DNA from: Rhizobium albus
Lineage (GTDB): Bacteria > Pseudomonadota > Alphaproteobacteria > Rhizobiales > Rhizobiaceae
Assembly: GCA_030160035.1 (NCBI GenBank)
Contig: BSNO01000003.1
Coordinates: 248,001 to 312,000, forward strand
DNA length: 64,000 nt
Reading direction: 5' to 3'
Part shown: piece by piece, positions 47,663 through 55,830 of the stretch
Numbering within the stretch: position 1 is the stretch's first letter
How the letters are laid out: each line of letters opens with the position of its first letter
The notes under the pieces: model-generated
Seen by the model: only the letters and a program-made list of their open reading frames with translations
What the model was told of the DNA's origin: nothing
Databases searched by the model: none
Program-made: the position numbers and the translations under genes

Positions 47663-49270
47663 ATGGAGATTTCGATCGTGATCAGCATCGTCAGGTTCAT
47701 TGCCGCTTGCGGCCTGGCCGTTACAGCCGCCTTGCCGAATGTCCCTGTCGGCACGGGCACGCTGGTTGCCGGCGCAGCCCTCGTTCACGCAACCGCTCCC
47801 GCTTTCGCTCAGGAAGGCGATGACGGTGACGATGGCGACGACGGGGATGATGGCGGCGGTGGCGGCGGTGGTGCTGGCCCAAGCGGCGGTGGCCGATCGG
47901 GCGGAGATGGCGAAAGCCGGCAGTTTCGCGGCGGCAGCGGTCAGGCACCCGAGTTCATCCGGCGACCATTGCGCACACTTCGCTCGCTCTTCGATCAGGG
48001 ATCGCCGCCGCCGAGGCAGGCCCGCAGAGCAGCACCGCAGCCGGCACCCTTGCCGGACCGTGCCGCGCGCGAACTGACGGCACTTGGTCTGGACGACGAC
48101 GACGTGGCCGCACTCGAGGCCCAGGGCTTTGCCGTGGACGAGCGGGTGCTGATCGAACTGCTCGGCGGCGAACTGGTGCGTCTCGTTGCACCGGACGGCG
48201 TGTCGCTGGAAGAAGCGCGTGCCACCGTCGCCGGCCTCAACGCGACATCGGCCGTGGATTTCAACCATTATTACCGGCCCGAGGCCCGCCCGCTCGAAGA
48301 CTGCGAAGGCATGAACTGCCCGGCCACCGAACTCATCGACTGGCACTTTGCAGCGACCGAGGACGGATGCGTGGTGCCGGCACGGATCGGGCTGATCGAT
48401 ACCGGGATCAACCCGGACCACGATGCATTCTCCGCCGGCTCGGTCACGGTCCTCGATCGTGTCGGCCAGGCCGAGGAGACCTCCGACCTCAAACACGGCA
48501 CCGCCGTCGCAGCGCTTCTCGTCGGATCGAAGCAGGAGCGCACGTCCGGCCTTCTTCCCGGCGCCGATCTGGTTGCGGTCGATGCATTCCAGACGGCAGG
48601 CGCCGATACGAGGGCGACCGCCTACGATCTTGTGCGCGCCATCGACCGGGTCGCACGCGAAGAGATCGCGGTCCTCAATCTCAGTCTCGCCGGTCCGGCG
48701 AATGAACTGCTCGAGCGCACCGTTGCAGCCATCGCTGAAAACGGGATCATCCTGGTGGCAGCGGCCGGCAACAATGGGCCGAGCGCACCGCCTGCCTATC
48801 CTGCAGCCTATGAGGATGTGATTGCGGTGACAGCCGTTGATCGCAGCCGGCGGCCTTACCGGCGAGCGGGGCAGGGCGACCACATCGATATCGCCGCACC
48901 TGGCGTGGAGATATGGACGGCGGCGTCGATTTCAGGCGCCCGACCGAAGACGGGCACCTCCTTTGCCGCGCCCTTCGTGACGGCCGCGATCGCGCTCGCC
49001 AAGGCCGTCGATCCCACCATGGATGCGGCGACGATCGCGGGTCATCTGGAAGCGAGCGCCGATGATCTCGGTGATCCTGGACGCGACGCTGTCTTCGGCT
49101 GGGGCCTGCTCAACACGCCCGCACTGTGTCGCGCCGTCACCGCGGCGCAGGAGGAAGACGACGCGTCGATGCTGATTTCGGCGTCGGAGGAAGGCTCGGG
49201 CAATATGGTTGCGGGCGCCGATCCCAATGTGGGTCCGGCAACCGGCGGCAGGGCAAGCGGCGTTCGCTAG
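47663..49270 (+). CDS. Secreted S8-family serine peptidase (subtilase)
   Basis: Preproprotein of 535 residues. A signal peptide ends near APAFA (about residue 50), and a low-complexity GDDGDDGDD/Gly-rich run follows. A pro-region of about 130 residues precedes the S8 domain (about 235-500). The triad is Asp246 (GLIDTGINPDH), His278 (KHGTAVAALL) and Ser433 (GTSFAAPFVTAAIA), with the oxyanion Asn in AAAGNNGPSA. Located next to the ECF sigma/anti-sigma pair; probably an envelope or extracellular protease. Confidence 0.92.
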   Translation: MEISIVISIVRFIAACGLAVTAALPNVPVGTGTLVAGAALVHATAPAFAQEGDDGDDGDDGDDGGGGGGGAGPSGGGRSGGDGESRQFRGGSGQAPEFIRRPLRTLRSLFDQGSPPPRQARRAAPQPAPLPDRAARELTALGLDDDDVAALEAQGFAVDERVLIELLGGELVRLVAPDGVSLEEARATVAGLNATSAVDFNHYYRPEARPLEDCEGMNCPATELIDWHFAATEDGCVVPARIGLIDTGINPDHDAFSAGSVTVLDRVGQAEETSDLKHGTAVAALLVGSKQERTSGLLPGADLVAVDAFQTAGADTRATAYDLVRAIDRVAREEIAVLNLSLAGPANELLERTVAAIAENGIILVAAAGNNGPSAPPAYPAAYEDVIAVTAVDRSRRPYRRAGQGDHIDIAAPGVEIWTAASISGARPKTGTSFAAPFVTAAIALAKAVDPTMDAATIAGHLEASADDLGDPGRDAVFGWGLLNTPALCRAVTAAQEEDDASMLISASEEGSGNMVAGADPNVGPATGGRASGVR

Positions 49271-49289
49271 AGCCCCAGAGGAGGACGGT

Positions 49290-50369
49290 TCAGTCGGCCG
49301 GGAACCAGTGCTTTGTGCGGTTTGCGAACGCGACCAGCGAAAGCATCACCGGCACCTCGACGAGCACGCCGACCACGGTCGCAAGCGCGGCGCCCGAGCC
49401 CAGTCCGAAGAGGCTGATGGCGACGGCAACGGCGAGTTCGAAGAAATTAGAGGTGCCGATCAGCGCGCAGGGAGCCGCGATGGTGAAGGGCAGGCGCCAC
49501 GCCCGTGCCGCGAAATAGGCGGCGAAGAAGATGCCGTAGGACTGGATTAGAAGCGGCACGGCGATGAGAAGGATTACCAGCGGCTGTTCGAGAATGACTT
49601 CTGCCTGGAAGCCGAACAGCAGCACGACGGTGACCAGCAACCCGAAGACGGAAGCTGGTTTCACGCGGGCACTGAAGCGGGCAATGGCTGCGTCTTCCTC
49701 TACCTTGCTTCGCGTGCCCCGGCTGAGCTTTACGCGCGTCAACGCGCCTGCCGCCAGCGGGATGACGATATAGAGCCCGACAGAGAGAAGCAGCGTCATC
49801 CATGGCACGACCAGATCGGTGACACCGAGCAGAAGCGCGACGATCGGGGCGAATGCGAACACCATGATGACGTCGTTCACCGAGACCTGGACGAGCGTGT
49901 AGTTCGGGTCGCCGCGGGTCATCTGGCTCCAGACGAACACCATGGCCGTGCACGGCGCTGCCCCGAGCAGGATGAGGCCGGCCAGATATTGCTCCGCATC
50001 GGCCGGCGCGATCAGGTCTGCGAAGACATACTCAAAGAAGAGCACGCCGAGCGCCGCCATCGTGAATGGCTTCACGAGCCAATTGATGACGATCGTCACC
50101 ACGAGGCCCTTTGGTTTGGCACCGACCTGGCGCAGGCTCTTGAAGTCGACACCCACCATCATCGGATAGACCATTGCCCAGATCAGCACGGCGACCACGA
50201 GGTTGACCGAGGCGTATTCGAACGCCGCCAGGCGCTGGAAAAGTCCAGGAACGAGATTGCCGAGCAGCAGCCCGGCGAGGATCGCCGCACCGACCCAGAC
50301 TGAAAGCCATTTCTCGAACGGCCCGATGCCGGCCGGAGCCGGCGCCTCGGCGGAAGTGTCGATGGACAT
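49290..50369 (-). CDS. acr3: ACR3-family arsenite efflux transporter
   Basis: Integral membrane protein of 359 residues with ten predicted segments. The Acr3 block [26 protein letters not shown] contains the essential TM4 Cys140. [17 protein letters not shown] and the ending [30 protein letters not shown] are typical of bacterial Acr3. It expels As(III) (and Sb(III) in some). Last gene of arsR-arsC-acr3; 18 bases after arsC. Confidence 0.96.
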   Translation of the reverse strand: MSIDTSAEAPAPAGIGPFEKWLSVWVGAAILAGLLLGNLVPGLFQRLAAFEYASVNLVVAVLIWAMVYPMMVGVDFKSLRQVGAKPKGLVVTIVINWLVKPFTMAALGVLFFEYVFADLIAPADAEQYLAGLILLGAAPCTAMVFVWSQMTRGDPNYTLVQVSVNDVIMVFAFAPIVALLLGVTDLVVPWMTLLLSVGLYIVIPLAAGALTRVKLSRGTRSKVEEDAAIARFSARVKPASVFGLLVTVVLLFGFQAEVILEQPLVILLIAVPLLIQSYGIFFAAYFAARAWRLPFTIAAPCALIGTSNFFELAVAVAISLFGLGSGAALATVVGVLVEVPVMLSLVAFANRTKHWFPAD

Positions 50370-50387
50370 GGACGAACCTTCAGGCGG

Positions 50388-50909
50388 TCAGGATGCGCGC
50401 AGCGTGTCGTCTGCGGATGAGCGCCCGATTGCCTCGATCTGGCGCTGAATGGAGAGGCGGTCGAGCGACGCGAAGGGCAGGGCCGTGAACACCGAAATGC
50501 GGTTGGACAGCATGCGGAAGGCGTCTGCAAAAGCGAGGTGCTTTTCTGCGTCCGTTCCGGTCGCAGCCGCCGGATCCGGCACGCCCCAGTGCGCGGTCAT
50601 CGGCTGGCCCGGCCAGACGGGGCACTGCTCGTTCGCGGCGTTGTCGCAGACCGTGAACACGAAATCCATCACGGGAGCATCCGAGGCGGCAAACTCCTCC
50701 CAGCTCTTGGAGCGGGCAAAGCCAGTGTCGAAGCCGGAGTGTTCCAGCAGCGACAAGGTGTAGGGGTGGACCATTCCGCGCGGCTGCGATCCCGCTGAGA
50801 AGGCGCGGAAGCGCCCGTTCCCAATTTTGTTCAGGATCGCTTCGGCGAGTATCGAGCGGGCTGAATTGGCGGTGCAAAGGAAAAGAACGTTAAAGCTGCG
50901 GTGGGTCAT
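50388..50909 (-). CDS. arsC: Arsenate reductase (low-molecular-weight phosphatase type)
   Basis: Protein of 173 residues reducing arsenate to arsenite in the cytosol. The phosphatase-type loop CTANSAR holds Cys12 to Arg18, and the redox Cys pair is in FTVCDNAANEQC. WGVPDPAAA carries the catalytic Asp. This is the ArsC class of Gram-positive and many rhizobial bacteria rather than the glutaredoxin-dependent E. coli type. It precedes acr3. Confidence 0.95.
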   Translation of the reverse strand: MTHRSFNVLFLCTANSARSILAEAILNKIGNGRFRAFSAGSQPRGMVHPYTLSLLEHSGFDTGFARSKSWEEFAASDAPVMDFVFTVCDNAANEQCPVWPGQPMTAHWGVPDPAAATGTDAEKHLAFADAFRMLSNRISVFTALPFASLDRLSIQRQIEAIGRSSADDTLRAS

Positions 50910-50918
50910 GGCGCTCTC

Positions 50919-51251
50919 TCAGCAATGACAGGTGATGGCCTCGATGACGGGCTGGCAGAGCTCGGGCGATCCGGCGCAGCAGTCCTCCATCAGGAAAGCC
51001 AGAAGGTCGCGAACGCCGGTGAAATTCGCACGATAGAGGATCGAACGCCCTTGGCGTTCCGCGGTCACCAGCCCGGCATGGTCGAGAATCTTGAGATGGG
51101 CAGACAAGGTGTTTTGAACCGCGCCAAGCCGCGAAGCGATTTCACCGGCCGGAAGCCCCTCGGCGCCGGCGCGTACCAGAAGGCGAAACACATCGAGCCG
51201 CGTTTCCTGGCCGAGTGCCGCAAGCGCTCCGAGTGCAGATAACTTGTCCAT
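50919..51251 (-). CDS. arsR: ArsR-family transcriptional repressor
   Basis: Protein of 110 residues with a winged HTH (GEIASRLGAVQNTLSAHLKILDHAGLV). The C-terminal sensor is Cys-rich: Cys91 and Cys92 (EDCCAGSPELC), Cys99, and Cys108 and Cys110. CC-x6-C resembles the As(III) site of the Acidithiobacillus ArsR rather than the E. coli alpha-3 site. It derepresses on As(III) or Sb(III). First gene of the operon, nine bases from arsC. Confidence 0.92.
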   Translation of the reverse strand: MDKLSALGALAALGQETRLDVFRLLVRAGAEGLPAGEIASRLGAVQNTLSAHLKILDHAGLVTAERQGRSILYRANFTGVRDLLAFLMEDCCAGSPELCQPVIEAITCHC

Positions 51252-51261
51252 ATATCCAGCT

Positions 51262-51269
51262 TTCTAGAA
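51262..51269. promoter_or_regulatory. Candidate ArsR operator region
   Basis: TTCTAGAA, a perfect 8-bp palindrome, lies 11 bases upstream of the arsR start in an AT-rich stretch (TATATCCAGCTTTCTAGAAT). ArsR-family operators are AT-rich palindromes in this position. Supported by position and symmetry only. Confidence 0.35.
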
Positions 51270-51426
51270 TTATGAGTTAAATAGCAGGTCGTTCGGTGAC
51301 ACGCAAGTGACGATCATCGCCGATCCGCGCTTAGCGCGGCCGGTCGGCTGAGCCATGCGACACCGCAATCCATGGCCTTCGCGCCTGGCGCACCCTATCT
51401 TTCACATGTGCATGCGAAAGAGCCAG

Positions 51427-52080
51427 ATGCTGACCCTCCGGAATGTTTCAAAGACCTACCCATCGGCGCAGGGGCCCGTTCACGTCCTGCGCGGTATCGA
51501 TCTTGATCTGCCAGCGGGGCAGACGCTGGCGCTGACCGGCGAATCCGGCAGCGGCAAGAGTACGCTTCTGCACCTTGCCGCGGCACTCGACGCGGCTGAC
51601 GGCGGTGAAATCGTCGTTGCGGGCCAGAGCCTGGTCGGCATGGGCGACAGTGCGCGTGCCCAGTTGCGCCGCGAGCGGATCGGCCTCGTCTTCCAGCAGT
51701 TCAATCTGGTGCCAAGTCTGAAGGTTCGCGAAAACCTTGCGTTCCAGGCGCGCATCGCCGGTCGGCATGACCCGGCCTGGGTCGAGAGCCTGACGCAGAA
51801 GCTCGGCCTTTCGAAACTCGTCGACCGTTATCCCGAGCAATTGTCAGGTGGCCAGCAACAACGCGTCGCCATCGGCCGCACGCTCGCCTGCCGGCCGAAC
51901 CTCATTCTCGCAGACGAGCCGACCGGCAATCTCGATGAGGAGACCAGCGATGCGGTGCTGAAACTCTGCCTCGATCTCGTCGAGCAGACCGGAAGTGCGT
52001 TTCTGATGGTGACGCACAGCCCCCGTCTGGCAGGCCTGCTCGGGCGGCGCATTCACTTGAGCGCAGGCCGGCTCGCGTGA
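51427..52080 (+). CDS. ABC transporter ATP-binding protein (AttE/LolD-like)
   Basis: ATPase of 217 residues. Walker A is TGESGSGKSTLLHLAAALD, the Q-loop is VFQQFNLVPSLKVREN, the signature is LSGGQQQRVAIG and Walker B is LILADEPTGNLDEE. It belongs to the MacB/LolD/FtsE group that pairs with FtsX-like permeases. The start ATG at 51427 (MLTLRNVSKTYP) is chosen; an ATG at 51406 could add seven residues. The GTG start of the permease gene overlaps its stop by four bases. Confidence 0.93.
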   Translation: MLTLRNVSKTYPSAQGPVHVLRGIDLDLPAGQTLALTGESGSGKSTLLHLAAALDAADGGEIVVAGQSLVGMGDSARAQLRRERIGLVFQQFNLVPSLKVRENLAFQARIAGRHDPAWVESLTQKLGLSKLVDRYPEQLSGGQQQRVAIGRTLACRPNLILADEPTGNLDEETSDAVLKLCLDLVEQTGSAFLMVTHSPRLAGLLGRRIHLSAGRLA

Positions 52081-54575
52081 AGCGTCATCTCTGGACGCTC
52101 GCGGTTTTGCTGTCGCACTGGCGGAGGCGTCCGTTCCAACTGATGACGCTCGTCATCGGACTTGCGGTCGCAACTGCGCTGTGGAGCGGCGTGCAGGCGC
52201 TGAACGTACAGGCACGGCAAAGCTATGACCAGGCCGCAAGATTGATCGGCGGCGACGCGTTTGCGAGCCTCAGGCCCACCAACGGGACGAATTTCGAGCA
52301 GGCGCTTTACGTCACACTGCGCCGCGCCGGCTGGGATGTGTCGCCTGTCATCGAAGGCGATGTGCGCATCGCCGACCGAAGCATCCGCATCGTCGGCATC
52401 GATCCGGTGACGCTGCCGCAGGGTGCCGGCCCGATCACGCGCGATGCGCTGGATGATGGTCCGGAGACCGCCGACGGGAGCGGCGAGAGCCGCGCCGTGC
52501 GCCTGCTGACGGCGCCGTCTCTCGCGCTTGGGGATGCCGAGACGGTTGCGGCGCTGGGCGGCGTGGATACGCGACCAACGCTCGGAAACGGCGGACAGCT
52601 GCCGCCGCTCGTCGTCGCCACTTCCCTGCCGCCCGAGACACTGGTGACGGATGTCGGCGTGGCGCAGGCGCTCCTCGATCAGCCGGGGCGGTTGTCTCGC
52701 CTGATCCTGACCGCTGCGCCTGAAACGCGTTCTCAATCTCTGGCAGATCTGACCGGCGGCGCGCTGGAGCGGGTCGAACCGGACGACCAGGGCGATCTGG
52801 AACGGCTGACAGACAGCTTTCACCTGAACCTCACGGCCTTCGGCTTCCTGTCCTTTCTCGTCGGCCTGTTCATCGTCCATGGTGCGATCGGGCTTGCCTT
52901 CGAACAGCGTCGGCCGATGCTGCGCACCATGCGCGCGTGCGGCGTCTCGGCGCGCGCGCTGACAGCCGTGATGCTGCTTGAACTGACGACGATCTCGGCG
53001 CTCGCCGGCATTATCGGCACGGTTGCCGGTTATGTCATCGCCTCGGCTTTGCTGCCGGACGTGGCGGCAAGCCTGCGCGGTCTTTACGGGGCGCGTGTTG
53101 CCGGGGAACTGTCGCTGCAGCCGAGCTGGTGGCTGGCCGGCGTCGCGATTAGCGTCATCGGTGCTCTCGTCGCCGCGGGATCGAGCCTCTATCGCGCCTG
53201 GCGCCTGCCACTCTTCGCCACGGCACAGCCGGAAGCCTGGGCCGGTGCCGAGGCGCGGGCGCGCCGCTGGCAACTGGCTGCGGCGGTCTTCCTTGCAGCG
53301 ATCGCGATCGGCGTGCTGCTCCAAGCCTCAGGCCTGGTTGCGGGCTTCGTGCTGATGGGTTCAGTGCTGCTTGCCGCAGCGCTGCTGTTACCATCGGCTC
53401 TGGTTGGGCTGCTTGCCATCGCGCAGCGCCTTGTGCGCGGGCCGGTGGCGCAATGGTTCTTTGCGGATGCCCGCCAGCAATCGGGCGGCCTGTCGCTCGC
53501 CCTGATGGCGCTGCTTCTTGCACTTGCCGTGAATATCGGCGTCGGCACGATGGTCGACAGCTTCCGCCAGACCTTCACCGGCTGGCTCGACCAGCGCCTC
53601 GCCGCCGAACTCTATGTCGGTGCGCGAGACCCGGCGCGCGCCGCAGACATTGCCGACTGGCTCGAGACGCGGAACGATGTCGACGCAGTGCTGCCCGTTT
53701 GGGACGCGGAAACACGCTACCGAGGTTTTCCTGTCGAGGTCTTCGGTTTCTCCAACCACCCGACTTATTCCGATCATTGGCCGCTCCTGGCGAGCCTTCC
53801 CGATGCCTGGAGCGAGGCGGAGGCCGGGCGCGCGGTGCTTATCAGCGAACAGCTCGCACGCCGCTTTGCGCTTGCCCCCGGCGACCCTATCGACATTGCC
53901 GCGCCCGGAGGCGACTGGGACGGCACGGTTGCCGCGATCTATTCCGACTATGGCAATCCGCGCGGTCAGGTCATGATCGCGGTGGATGAGCTCGTCGCGC
54001 GCTTTCCTCACGCAGAGCGCGGCAATTTTGCCGTGCGCGTTGCGCCGGAAGCTGTCGATACCGTCATGGACGATCTGACGGCGGCGTTCGGTGCGGGCAC
54101 GGTGGAAGTGGTCGACCAGCGCACCATCAAGGATATCTCTCAGCGGATCTTCGATCGCACCTTTGCCGTCACGCTCGCACTCAATACGCTCACTCTTATT
54201 GTTGCCGGCATCGCGCTTCTGGCCAGCCTGCTGACGCTCGCAGATGCGCGGCTTCCGCAGCTTGCACCGCTTTGGGCGCTGGGCCTTACGCGGCGTCGGC
54301 TTGCCGCGATGGAACTGATCAAGGCCGCGACACTTGCGCTTCTGACAGCGCTTCTTGCCATCCCGCTCGGCCTGGCGGTGGCGTGGATCCTCACCAATGT
54401 CATCAATGTGGAAGCCTTCGGCTGGCAGTTGCCGGTCTACGCCTTCCCCGAACAATGGCTGCGGCTCATCGTTCTGGCGCTGATCACCGCAATCGCCGCT
54501 GCCGCTTGGCCGGCACTCAGCCTTCGCCGCATGCCGCCAACGAAACTGCTCAAGGTGTTCGCCGATGAACGTTAG
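52077..54575 (+). CDS. FtsX-like ABC transporter permease (AttF/G-like)
   Basis: Permease of 832 residues with a duplicated MacB-like layout: one N-terminal segment (about 15-35), a periplasmic domain, then membrane segments at about 255-380, more near 395-470 and 480-500, a second periplasmic domain (about 520-690), and four C-terminal segments. It is a fused version of what are two permeases in the AttEFGH system, so it may export a substrate or act as a mechanotransmission device. Start GTG at 52077. Overlaps the next gene by 11 bases. Confidence 0.85.
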   Translation: MKRHLWTLAVLLSHWRRRPFQLMTLVIGLAVATALWSGVQALNVQARQSYDQAARLIGGDAFASLRPTNGTNFEQALYVTLRRAGWDVSPVIEGDVRIADRSIRIVGIDPVTLPQGAGPITRDALDDGPETADGSGESRAVRLLTAPSLALGDAETVAALGGVDTRPTLGNGGQLPPLVVATSLPPETLVTDVGVAQALLDQPGRLSRLILTAAPETRSQSLADLTGGALERVEPDDQGDLERLTDSFHLNLTAFGFLSFLVGLFIVHGAIGLAFEQRRPMLRTMRACGVSARALTAVMLLELTTISALAGIIGTVAGYVIASALLPDVAASLRGLYGARVAGELSLQPSWWLAGVAISVIGALVAAGSSLYRAWRLPLFATAQPEAWAGAEARARRWQLAAAVFLAAIAIGVLLQASGLVAGFVLMGSVLLAAALLLPSALVGLLAIAQRLVRGPVAQWFFADARQQSGGLSLALMALLLALAVNIGVGTMVDSFRQTFTGWLDQRLAAELYVGARDPARAADIADWLETRNDVDAVLPVWDAETRYRGFPVEVFGFSNHPTYSDHWPLLASLPDAWSEAEAGRAVLISEQLARRFALAPGDPIDIAAPGGDWDGTVAAIYSDYGNPRGQVMIAVDELVARFPHAERGNFAVRVAPEAVDTVMDDLTAAFGAGTVEVVDQRTIKDISQRIFDRTFAVTLALNTLTLIVAGIALLASLLTLADARLPQLAPLWALGLTRRRLAAMELIKAATLALLTALLAIPLGLAVAWILTNVINVEAFGWQLPVYAFPEQWLRLIVLALITAIAAAAWPALSLRRMPPTKLLKVFADER

Positions 54576-55647
54576 AGCCGTGCTGTTCATTTTGCTGGTC
54601 TTCGCCGTACCGGCCTTTGCGCAAGGGTTTGCGGGGCTTGGCACCGATGCGGAAGGCTATAGTACCGTGGAGCCCGGCCGCACCTTCTCGTTTCCGGTCG
54701 ATCACGGCCCGCACGAAGGCTTTCGCATTGAATGGTGGTACGTCACCGCCAATCTGGAGGATACGGACGGCAACGATTACGGCCTGCAATGGACCCTGTT
54801 CCGCCAGGCCTTGGCGCCGGGTGAAGAAGGCGAGGGCTGGGAAAGCAGCGCGCTCTGGATGGGCCATGCTGGCCTGACGACCGGCGAACGCCATTTCAGT
54901 GCCGAAAAATTCGCCCGCGGCGGCATTGGTCAGGCCGATGTCACCGCCGCTCCGTTCGAGGCGTTCATCGATGATTGGGCGCTCACCGGAGATATTGCTG
55001 CTGAACAAGCACCAGACGGCGACACGATGGCCGAAGTCGCGGTCAACGCGACCGGAGCAGATTTCAGCTACGCGATGACCCTCACCACCGAGCGTGCGCC
55101 CGTGTTGCAAGGCGAGGCGGGTTACAGCGTCAAGTCCGATGCCGGCCAGGCATCCTATTACTACAGCCAGCCATTCTATCGGGCGGAAGGGACGATCACC
55201 GTAGACGGTGAAGCAATTCCGGTCACGGGAACCGCATGGCTGGACCGCGAATGGTCGAGCCAGCCGCTCGCGGACGACCAGGAAGGCTGGGACTGGTTCT
55301 CGCTGCACCTGCCAGGCGATGACAAGCTGATGCTGTTTCAGGTGCGGTCGGAAGATGGATCGAGCTATTATTCCGGCACTTGGTTCACCCCGGATGGCGT
55401 GGCGACCCCGCTCGCCAATGACGCGATCACCATGACGCCGCTCGGCACGACCGATATCGACGGGCGCCTCGTGCCGACGCAATGGCGTCTAGAAATCCCC
55501 TCCCGCGATTTCGAAATCACCACAGAGGCGCTCAACCCGCAAAGCTGGATGGCGACGACGTTTGCCTATTGGGAAGGCCCGATCCGGTTCTCGGGCACCC
55601 ATGAAGGCAAGGGCTACCTCGAAATGACCGGCTACGACTCCGACTGA
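54565..55647 (+). CDS. Exported lipocalin-like (CrtC/AttH-family) protein
   Basis: Secreted protein of 360 residues. Signal peptide MNVRAVLFILLVFAVPAFA (residues 1-19). The mature part matches the carotenoid 1,2-hydratase-like/AttH family, a double lipocalin-like beta structure: HGPHEGFRIEWWYVTANLE, AGLTTGERHFSAEKFARG, GTAWLDREWSS and WDWFSLHL. In Agrobacterium AttH lies beside the AttEFG transporter and was linked to attachment. It starts inside the permease gene, so the three genes form one translational unit. Confidence 0.85.
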   Translation: MNVRAVLFILLVFAVPAFAQGFAGLGTDAEGYSTVEPGRTFSFPVDHGPHEGFRIEWWYVTANLEDTDGNDYGLQWTLFRQALAPGEEGEGWESSALWMGHAGLTTGERHFSAEKFARGGIGQADVTAAPFEAFIDDWALTGDIAAEQAPDGDTMAEVAVNATGADFSYAMTLTTERAPVLQGEAGYSVKSDAGQASYYYSQPFYRAEGTITVDGEAIPVTGTAWLDREWSSQPLADDQEGWDWFSLHLPGDDKLMLFQVRSEDGSSYYSGTWFTPDGVATPLANDAITMTPLGTTDIDGRLVPTQWRLEIPSRDFEITTEALNPQSWMATTFAYWEGPIRFSGTHEGKGYLEMTGYDSD

Positions 55648-55672
55648 GCGGACGCTCCATTCCTCGCCGACC

Positions 55673-55688
55673 TCACCTGTTCAGGTGA
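55673..55688. promoter_or_regulatory. Perfect 16-bp palindrome upstream of the Slam cargo gene
   Basis: TCACCTG, TT, CAGGTGA (55673-55688) is a perfect palindrome 143 bases upstream of the lipoprotein gene. A GGCGA-TTT-TCGCC hairpin (55695-55707) follows. It could be an operator for the lipoprotein-slam pair or the 3' end of the AttH-like transcript. No T-run follows it. Confidence 0.45.
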
Positions 55689-55738
55689 TAGCGGGGCGAT
55701 TTTCGCCGTGATTGTATCCCCGCCAATGGCAGCGCCGC

Positions 55739-55757
55739 GCTCGACCGTCCGTCGAGC
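55739..55757 (+). other. Perfect stem-loop in the intergenic region before the Slam cargo gene
   Basis: GCTCGAC (55739-55745), loop CGTCC and GTCGAGC (55751-55757) form a perfect 7-bp stem, 74 bases before the lipoprotein start. No T-run follows. Together with the palindrome at 55673-55688 it makes this 183-base gap unusually symmetric. Confidence 0.45.
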
Positions 55758-55830
55758 AGGCGCAGCCGGGCAGGGGGCTGGGGAAATTGCATGAATCCAC
55801 CTGCTTGAAACAATCAACAGGAGCAGGTGG

